DNA of 5,214 bases from Belnapia sp. GTDB lineage: Bacteria; Pseudomonadota; Alphaproteobacteria; Acetobacterales; Acetobacteraceae. Shown here in pieces: positions 1 to 3,793 of the stretch. The DNA is taken from assembly GCA_028291445.1 (NCBI GenBank), contig JAQGIA010000326.1, positions 1-5,214 on the forward strand, in the 5' to 3' direction. Numbering within the stretch: position 1 is the stretch's first letter; every line of letters starts with the position of its first letter. A model generated the notes under the pieces. That model was not told the DNA's origin. It was given only the letters and a program-made list of their open reading frames with translations, and made no database searches. Position numbers and translations under genes: made by a program.

Positions 1-1
1 G

Positions 2-196
2 GCCGCGCTGGTGGCGGGGGCGACGCTGGGCGCGGCGCTGGATGCGCGGCTGGGCGGCGACGCGCTGGCGGTGCCGGCGGCGGTCGCACTGACGGCGGCG
101 GGGGTGGCGGCGGCCAGGGCGGTGGTAGCCAGGGCGGTGGTAGCCAAGGCGGCGGTAGCCAAGGCGGCGGTTGGCCGGGCCAGGCGTCAGAGGTAG
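2..196 (+). CDS. C-terminal fragment of a probable integral membrane protein (5' end outside window)
   Basis: An open frame enters from the left edge and stops with TAG at 194-196; 64 codons are visible. The first 40 or so residues are dominated by Ala, Leu, Val and Gly with few charges (for example VAGATLGAAL, then AVPAAVALTAAGVAAA). This looks like the last one or two membrane helices of a transporter-like protein. The tail then changes to a basic five-residue repeat (ARAVV, ARAVV, AKAAV, AKAAV) and ends RARRQR. Third positions are almost all G or C in the first 35 codons, which supports real coding; in the repeat, codons such as gta, aag and gtt appear. The hydrophobic pattern resembles the end of DUF1275/YoaK-type membrane proteins, but this is a weak impression and the family cannot be settled from the fragment. 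The stop overlaps the convergent minus-strand gene by 10 bases, so there is no room for a terminator between them. Confidence 0.6.
   Translation, partial: AALVAGATLGAALDARLGGDALAVPAAVALTAAGVAAARAVVARAVVAKAAVAKAAVGRARRQR
113..172 (+). repeat. 15-bp tandem repeat, four copies, in frame
   Basis: Four consecutive 15-base units start at 113, 128, 143 and 158. The first two are identical (gccagggcggtggta). The third is gccaaggcggcggta, and the fourth differs from it only in its last base. Because the unit is a multiple of three, the repeat adds blocks of A-R/K-A-V/A-V to the C-terminus of the surrounding protein without shifting frame. The pairwise identity (copies 1 and 2 alike, 3 and 4 alike) suggests growth by slippage or duplication. 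Confidence 0.85.
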
Positions 197-402
197 CGGC
201 CGCGTTCCAGGATCTCCAGCGTGTACTCCCGGTAGCTCATGCCCAGTTCCTCCGCCCGGGCCAGACGGCGGAGCGCGATCTCGGGCGGGGCGGCCCAGGC
301 GCGTTTCTTCGCCCGCTTCCAGACCCAGAGCCGCCAGGCGGCGTCGGGGTCCTCCTCCAGCGGCGGGCCGCCGTTGTGGCCGGGGGCGGGCGTTTCGGCC
401 AT
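187..402 (-). CDS. 71-residue conserved-type small protein with GHNGGPPL motif
   Basis: The reading frame starts with ATG at 400-402 and ends with TGA at 187-189. The N-terminus carries GHNGGPPL (residues 8-15), a short motif I recall near the start of many small alphaproteobacterial proteins of unknown function. Then come an acidic stretch (EEDPD), a Trp/Arg/Lys-rich segment (AAWRLWVWKRAKKRAW, residues 21-36) and a predicted helical C-terminal half (EIALRRLARAEELGMSYREY, then TLEILERGRYL). No signal peptide, membrane segment or catalytic motif is visible; the basic, aromatic make-up would suit nucleic-acid or protein binding, but that is a guess. It begins five bases after the GNAT stop on the same strand and is probably co-transcribed. 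A possible Shine-Dalgarno, GGAG at 414-417, lies inside the GNAT gene 11 bases upstream of the ATG. A longer in-frame extension exists upstream but would run through the GNAT gene in another frame, so the internal ATG is preferred. Function unknown. Confidence 0.75.
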   Translation of the reverse strand: MAETPAPGHNGGPPLEEDPDAAWRLWVWKRAKKRAWAAPPEIALRRLARAEELGMSYREYTLEILERGRYL

Positions 403-407
403 CGGCT

Positions 408-971
408 TCAATGCTCCGTCGCGGCGTCGCCCGGGGATCGGTGCGGGCCGAGCGATTTGCAGAAGAGGGTGGTCTCGGCCAGCCGCCCAGCCGGGGTGAA
501 GGCATGGTCGGGCACCCGGCCGACCTCGATCCAGCCGCAGCTGCGGTACAGCAGCTCGCCGGCGCTGCCGCTTTCGGTGTCCAGCAGCAGCAAAGTCCGG
601 CCGGCTGCCTGGGCCGCCGCCTCGGCCGCGGCCAGCAACCGGCGGCCGATGCCCCGCCGGCGGGCAAGGGAATGCACCAGCATCTTGCCGATCTCGGCCC
701 GGTGCGGCGCATTGGGCTGATGGGCGAGGCTCAGCACCACCGTCCCATGGATCCGCCCGCCTGCCTCGGCGACCAGCAATCGGCGTTCCCCGGCGGCGAA
801 ACCCGGCAGTTGGGCGCGCCAGAAGGCGGCTCCCTCTGCGGCGGTGAAGCCGGCCATGAAATTGACCGAGGCGCCATGCGTCACCGCATCCATCAGGATG
901 GCGGCCAGTTCGGGCAGGCGACGCGCCGCCTCCGCCGCGTCCACCGCGCGAATCGTTGTGGTGTCGCTCAT
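408..971 (-). CDS. GNAT-family N-acetyltransferase
   Basis: This 187-residue protein has the layout of the Gcn5-related acetyltransferase fold, which moves an acetyl group from acetyl-CoA to an amine. The central strand LLVAEAGGRIHGTVVLSLA (residues 65-83) is followed by motif A, EIGKMLVHSLARRRGIGRRL (residues 93-112). Motif A contains the acetyl-CoA pyrophosphate loop R/Q-x-x-G-x-G as R104-R-R-G107-I-G109. A motif-B-like segment, ELLYRSCGWIEVG (residues 139-151), and a closing strand ETTLFCKSL (residues 166-174) follow. The length is normal for a single-domain GNAT. The start ATG overlaps the regulator's stop as ATGA (968-971) and has a strong GGAGG six bases upstream, so the two genes are probably translationally coupled. 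Longer in-frame starts exist but would run back into the regulator gene. The substrate (small molecule, antibiotic or protein amine) cannot be told from sequence. Being in one operon with a small-molecule-sensing type of regulator suggests the enzyme is made in response to a specific metabolite. Confidence 0.9.
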   Translation of the reverse strand: MSDTTTIRAVDAAEAARRLPELAAILMDAVTHGASVNFMAGFTAAEGAAFWRAQLPGFAAGERRLLVAEAGGRIHGTVVLSLAHQPNAPHRAEIGKMLVHSLARRRGIGRRLLAAAEAAAQAAGRTLLLLDTESGSAGELLYRSCGWIEVGRVPDHAFTPAGRLAETTLFCKSLGPHRSPGDAATEH

Positions 972-1657
972 GGGGGGCCTCCGTGGCCGAGGATGACGGC
1001 GTAGCGGATCGGCCTGGCCATCGGGTTGCGGAAGCGGATGGGCGCGCCGAAGCGCATGCGGAGGCAGTCGCCCTGGTCCAGCTGGAATTCCTCGTCGCCC
1101 AGGGCCAGCTCCAGCCGGCCGTCCAGCACCCAGATGTGCTGGTCGGTGCCGGGCAGGTCCTGGGCATCGAAGGCGACCTCGCCATGGCCGGGAAATTCGA
1201 CCTCGACGATCTCGACCGGGGAGCCGGTACCGGGCGGGGCCACCTGGCGGCGCAGGTAGTGGCTGGCCGGGTCGCGCCACAGCGGCTGGCCGGCCCGCCG
1301 GGTGATGGCCACGGCCGCCGGCGGCCCAGCAGGGGCTTCCTTCGCCGTCCCGGCGGGGGCTTCCGTCGCCGTCCCGGCCGAGGCCTCCGCCGCCGTCCCG
1401 GCGAGGGTCTCCGTCACCGTCCCGGCGGGGGCCTCCGCCGCGGCGAAGAGGGCCGCGAGGGTGATGCCGAGGCCGTTGCAGATCTTGTTCAGCAGATGCG
1501 CGGTGGGGCTCGATTCGCCCCGCTCGATCCGCGACAGCATGGCGCGGCTGACCGCGGCCCGCCCGGCCAGCGCCTTCAGCGTCAGGCCGCGCGCGGCGCG
1601 CAGGGCATGGATGCGGTCGCCGATGCGGGTCTCGAAATCGATGGCCGATGCGCTCAT
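968..1657 (-). CDS. XRE-family transcriptional regulator with C-terminal cupin domain
   Basis: This 229-residue protein has two domains. Residues about 12-70 form an XRE/Cro-CI-type helix-turn-helix (IGDRIHALRAARGLTLKAL, then SRAMLSRIERGESSPT with the recognition helix, then the LLNKICNGLGITLAALF helix). Residues about 130-225 are a cupin-like beta barrel with QHIWVLDGRLELALGDEEF (residues 173-191) and LDQGDCLRM (193-201). H174 is kept, but the second cupin motif lacks the usual histidine, so metal binding is doubtful and the barrel is more likely a ligand sensor. Between them, residues 75-114 are five near-copies of an eight-residue Glu/Ala/Pro/Gly/Thr unit. Without these 40 residues the protein would be 189 long, close to the usual size of XRE-cupin regulators. 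It is first in an operon with the GNAT and small-protein genes. The ATG at 1655-1657 has AGGA seven bases upstream and a palindrome overlapping the promoter, which points to self-regulation. The effector is unknown. Confidence 0.93.
   Translation of the reverse strand: MSASAIDFETRIGDRIHALRAARGLTLKALAGRAAVSRAMLSRIERGESSPTAHLLNKICNGLGITLAALFAAAEAPAGTVTETLAGTAAEASAGTATEAPAGTAKEAPAGPPAAVAITRRAGQPLWRDPASHYLRRQVAPPGTGSPVEIVEVEFPGHGEVAFDAQDLPGTDQHIWVLDGRLELALGDEEFQLDQGDCLRMRFGAPIRFRNPMARPIRYAVILGHGGPP
978..982 (-). promoter_or_regulatory. Shine-Dalgarno site of the GNAT gene
   Basis: On the minus strand GGAGG sits six bases before the ATG at 969-971. It lies inside the last codons of the XRE-cupin gene, whose stop overlaps that ATG. 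The site fixes the GNAT start against the longer in-frame alternatives and supports coupled translation. Confidence 0.8.
1316..1435 (-). repeat. 24-bp imperfect tandem repeat, five units, encoding the regulator's linker
   Basis: Read on the minus strand from 1435 to 1316, five units of 24 bases encode EAPAGTVT, ETLAGTAA, EASAGTAT, EAPAGTAK and EAPAGPPA. The core E-x-x-A-G-T is kept in the first four units; the last drifts to E-A-P-A-G-P. All units are in frame, so copy-number change would alter only the length of the flexible link between the DNA-binding and cupin domains. Confidence 0.9.
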
Positions 1658-1664
1658 CGGCGCA

Positions 1665-1668
1665 TCCT
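1665..1668 (-). promoter_or_regulatory. Shine-Dalgarno site of the XRE-cupin gene
   Basis: AGGA on the minus strand lies seven bases before the ATG at 1655-1657. It supports that start. If the proposed promoter is right, the 5' leader is only about a dozen bases long. Confidence 0.6.
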
Positions 1669-1670
1669 AT

Positions 1671-1688
1671 ATTCCAATATAATGGAAT
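1671..1688. promoter_or_regulatory. Palindromic operator candidate ahead of the XRE-cupin operon
   Basis: The sequence ATTCCAATATAATGGAAT is an 18-base palindrome in which eight of nine base pairs match (the mismatch is 1677/1682). Its outer arms, ATTCCA and TGGAAT, are perfect. It lies 14 to 31 bases upstream of the regulator's ATG and covers the proposed -10 element. It is strikingly AT-rich in an otherwise GC-rich region. A dimeric XRE protein bound here would block RNA polymerase, so negative autoregulation is the likely role. Binding by this particular regulator is inferred from position only. Confidence 0.7.
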
Positions 1689-1704
1689 CCAAGCCTCGCG
1701 TCAG
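1676..1704 (-). promoter_or_regulatory. Sigma-70-type promoter for the XRE-GNAT-small protein operon
   Basis: On the minus strand, CTGACG (1699-1704, four of six matches to TTGACA) and TATATT (1676-1681, five of six to TATAAT) are separated by exactly 17 bases. Transcription would start near 1669, about 12 bases before the ATG. The -35 box overlaps the stop codon of the upstream mlaA-like gene (1701-1703), so the two transcription units abut with almost no spacer. The prediction rests on consensus matching by eye. Confidence 0.55.
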
Positions 1705-2519
1705 CGCGGCGTGGCGCCCGGGTCATCCAGCACCTCCAGGCTGCCGGCGGCCGAGGTGCGGCCCAGCTCGGCATCCCGATGCTGCTGCCAGAGGCTGCGG
1801 AGCCGGGCATAGACATCGAGCGAGCCGTTGCGGATTTCGTCGAGCGTCTCGATGTTCTGTTCCCGCTTGTCGAGACCTTCCACCGCGCCGCGGCCCAGGT
1901 TGGGGCCGATCGGAATGAGGTAGTTGAACGGATTCAGGAAGCCGTCGGCGATGCTGCCGGTCAGCTCGCGGGGGTTCGAGGGACCGAGGACCGGGACCAT
2001 GAGGTAGGGCCCGTCGGGCAGGCCCCAGACATGCAGCGTCTCGCCGAAGTCGCGCACCGCCCGCGGCGGGCCGCCGAATTGCGCCAAGTCGAACAACCCG
2101 CCGATGCCGGCGGTGCTGTTGAAGACGAAGCGCAGGGTGGTCGTCGCGGCCTCCTGCGGACGGCCTTGCAACAGGCTATTGGCGGCGGCGGCGGGCTCGT
2201 TGAGGTTGGCCAGCAGGGTGCGGATGCGGGTGCGGGTCCAATTGCCCAGCGAGTCGCGGTAGAAGACCGCCAGCGGCCGGAACACCGCATCATCCAGCTT
2301 CAGGTTGAAGTCGAGGACCTGGCGATTGGTGGCTTCCAGCGGATCGGTCGGGTCGGTGGGGGCGGTGACCACCACCGGCGGGGCGCTGCCGCTCGCGTCG
2401 GAGGCGATGGCGTCGCGCCCGCTGGCGGCGGCAAGTTGGCGGGATGCCGGCGGTCCCTGCGTAGCGCAGGCGGCAAGCAGCAGGATCAGGATCAAATTAG
2501 GGGCGGTCATGCGGGACAT
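1701..2519 (-). CDS. mlaA: MlaA/VacJ-family outer-membrane lipoprotein
   Basis: The protein has 272 residues when started at the ATG at 2517-2519. It opens with a short lipoprotein signal (MSRMTAPNLILILLLAAC), with lipobox L15-A-A-C18; the cysteine would be lipidated and the protein held in the outer membrane. A Pro/Ser/Ala-rich linker is followed by the MlaA core: DPLEATNRQVLDFN (residues 59-72), FNSTAGIGGLFDLA (133-146), DFGETLHVWGLPDGPYLMVP (157-176), VLGPSNPR (177-184), and the closing DEIRNGSLDVYARLRSLWQQ (227-246). In the family, MlaA removes misplaced phospholipids from the outer leaflet and passes them to MlaC for retrograde transport; no other Mla gene is in this window. Start choice is uncertain: ATG at 2510 loses the only positive charge of the signal, and TTG at 2546 adds nine residues. 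None has a clear ribosome-binding site. The gene is divergent from hpnI, which suggests an envelope-lipid neighbourhood. Family identity is firm; the symbol follows the family, as orthology with E. coli mlaA is not proved. Confidence 0.9.
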   Translation of the reverse strand: MSRMTAPNLILILLLAACATQGPPASRQLAAASGRDAIASDASGSAPPVVVTAPTDPTDPLEATNRQVLDFNLKLDDAVFRPLAVFYRDSLGNWTRTRIRTLLANLNEPAAAANSLLQGRPQEAATTTLRFVFNSTAGIGGLFDLAQFGGPPRAVRDFGETLHVWGLPDGPYLMVPVLGPSNPRELTGSIADGFLNPFNYLIPIGPNLGRGAVEGLDKREQNIETLDEIRNGSLDVYARLRSLWQQHRDAELGRTSAAGSLEVLDDPGATPR

Positions 2520-2593
2520 GCGGACAACCAGCAGGGGGAACGGCAAGCTAGCCCGAAGCGGGGACGCGGCGCGACCGACATTCCGGCGACGGC
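2520..2593. promoter_or_regulatory. Divergent intergenic region between mlaA-like gene and hpnI
   Basis: These 74 bases must hold the 5' signals of both divergent genes unless hpnI is read from an antisense start within mlaA. I see no convincing -10/-35 pair on either strand, no strong Shine-Dalgarno before either start, and only a trivial six-base palindrome (GCTAGC at 2547-2552). If mlaA starts at the TTG at 2544-2546, the gap shrinks to 47 bases. Confidence 0.4.
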
Positions 2594-3742
2594 ATGGTTG
2601 AGCCGCTGATCCTGGTGCTTGGGCTGCTGGCGGCGTTGCTGGCCTTGGCCGGTTCGGTCACGGCGCTGCTGGCGGCGCGGGCCGCCTGGCGGTTCGGCCG
2701 GCAGCTGCCGCGCCAGGCCCCTGCCCTGCCGGTGTCCATCCTGAAGCCGCTGCACGGCGCAGAGCCCGGGCTGCGGGAGAACCTCGCGGCGACCCTGGCC
2801 CAGGTTCATGCGGCGCCGGTCGAGGTGCTGTTCGGCATGGCCCAGGCGGCGGATACCGCCGGGCCGGCAGCGACGGCGGCCATGGCCGACCGGCCCGATG
2901 CGGTGGCCCGGCTGCTGGTGAACGACCGGCAGCACGGGCCGAACCGCAAGGTATCCCAGCTGGTGAACCTGGCGGCCGAGGCCCGGCATGGCGTGCTGGT
3001 GGTGGCGGATGCCGATATGCGGATGCCGCCCGGCTGGCTGACCGCGGTGACGGCGTCGCTGGCCGATCCCGCGGTGGGGCTGGTGACCTGCCTCTATCGC
3101 GGCGAGCCGGCCGATGCCGGGCTGTGGTCGCGGCTGGCGGCGCTCGGGATCGACTGGCAATTCCTGCCCAATGCCTGCCTGGGCGAGGCGATGGGCCGGG
3201 CCAACGGCTGTTACGGCGCCACCATGGCCTTGCGGGCGGAAACCCTCGCGCGCCTGGGCGGCTTCGAGACACTGGCCGGGGTGCTGGCGGATGATCATGC
3301 GCTGGGTGCGGCGGTCCGCCGGCTCGGGCTGCGGGTGGAGGTGGCGCCGGTGCTGCCCGAGCACCGGATGGCGGAGCCGGGCCTCGCTAGCCTGCTGCGG
3401 CACGAGCTGCGCTGGGCGCGGACCCTGCGGCTGCTGGACCCGGCCGGCTATGCCGGGATGGGAGTGACCTATCCGCTGGTCACCGGCCTGCTGGCGGCAG
3501 CGCTATTGCCCTGGAGCTGGGGCCTGCCGCCGCTGCTGCTGGCCCTGGCGGCGCGGCTGACGCTGGCCCTGGCGATGGACCGGCTGCTGGGCCGGCCTTG
3601 GCGCTTTGGCAGAATTCTGCTTCTCCCACTGCGCGACGTGCTCTCCTTCGCTATATGGGGGGCTGGGCTGGCTCGGGGCACGGTAACGTGGCGCGGCCGG
3701 CGGTATCGCATGCGGCCCGATGGCAGCATGGTCGAGGCGTGA
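2594..3742 (+). CDS. hpnI: HpnI, hopanoid biosynthesis glycosyltransferase (ceramide glucosyltransferase-like, GT21 type)
   Basis: This 382-residue inner-membrane glycosyltransferase resembles ceramide glucosyltransferases. Genetic work in Burkholderia cenocepacia places HpnI at the addition of N-acetylglucosamine to bacteriohopanetetrol. Visible features in order are an N-terminal membrane helix (residues about 4-30), the start of the catalytic domain PVSILKPLHGAEPGLRENL (46-64), GPNRKVSQL (115-123), the metal/nucleotide-sugar DxD site VVADADMRMPPGWL (D139, D141), ANGCYGATMALR (203-214), LADDHALG with the probable catalytic aspartates D233/D234, and LLRHELRWARTLR (268-280). The last is the Q/R-x-x-R-W motif of the family with His270 in the first position. 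The C-terminal part has hydrophobic segments near 290-312, 313-330 and 343-362. Length is normal. The ATG follows a weak leader with no clear ribosome-binding site. hpnJ follows 51 bases downstream on the same strand, consistent with an operon. The end of the gene (about 3600-3690) has lower GC and rarer codons (cca, ata, gta) than the rest. Confidence 0.92.
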   Translation: MVEPLILVLGLLAALLALAGSVTALLAARAAWRFGRQLPRQAPALPVSILKPLHGAEPGLRENLAATLAQVHAAPVEVLFGMAQAADTAGPAATAAMADRPDAVARLLVNDRQHGPNRKVSQLVNLAAEARHGVLVVADADMRMPPGWLTAVTASLADPAVGLVTCLYRGEPADAGLWSRLAALGIDWQFLPNACLGEAMGRANGCYGATMALRAETLARLGGFETLAGVLADDHALGAAVRRLGLRVEVAPVLPEHRMAEPGLASLLRHELRWARTLRLLDPAGYAGMGVTYPLVTGLLAAALLPWSWGLPPLLLALAARLTLALAMDRLLGRPWRFGRILLLPLRDVLSFAIWGAGLARGTVTWRGRRYRMRPDGSMVEA

Positions 3743-3793
3743 ACTACCGGGCTTGCGCGAGACAAGCTTGCAGTGTTGGGGATTCCTGAGCCG

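Noticed and set aside
970..985. HGGPP at the end of the regulator compared with GHNGGPPL in the small protein
   Set aside because: The regulator's terminal residues are encoded by the Shine-Dalgarno and start region of the GNAT gene, so the likeness is best explained by chance.
171..1004. Long plus-strand open frame (277 codons) opposite the GNAT gene
   Set aside because: Its product is a low-complexity Pro/Arg/Gly-rich string with no domain, and it is antisense to the well-supported GNAT and small-protein genes. Such frames are expected at this GC content.
1678..1683. Perfect TATAAT on the plus strand within the operator
   Set aside because: It is a by-product of the palindrome. No suitable -35 lies upstream on that strand and no plus-strand gene follows until 2594.
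956..1918. Plus-strand open frame (320 codons) with an RRPG-type repeat
   Set aside because: The apparent protein repeat is only the antisense reading of the 24-bp repeat in the regulator's linker; the frame has no start signal or recognisable domain.
2507..3403. Minus-strand open frame (298 codons) opposite hpnI
   Set aside because: The product is Gln/Arg/His-rich shadow sequence, and it would overlap both hpnI and the start of the mlaA-like gene.
3609..3620. Perfect 12-bp palindrome GCAGAATTCTGC inside hpnI
   Set aside because: A palindrome of this size is expected about once by chance in a window of this length, and it lies within a coding region with no promoter nearby.
3751..3767. Small inverted repeat GCTTG-N7-CAAGC in the hpnI-hpnJ gap, considered as a terminator or attenuator
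   Set aside because: The stem is only five base pairs and no T-run follows; the flanking genes look like one operon.
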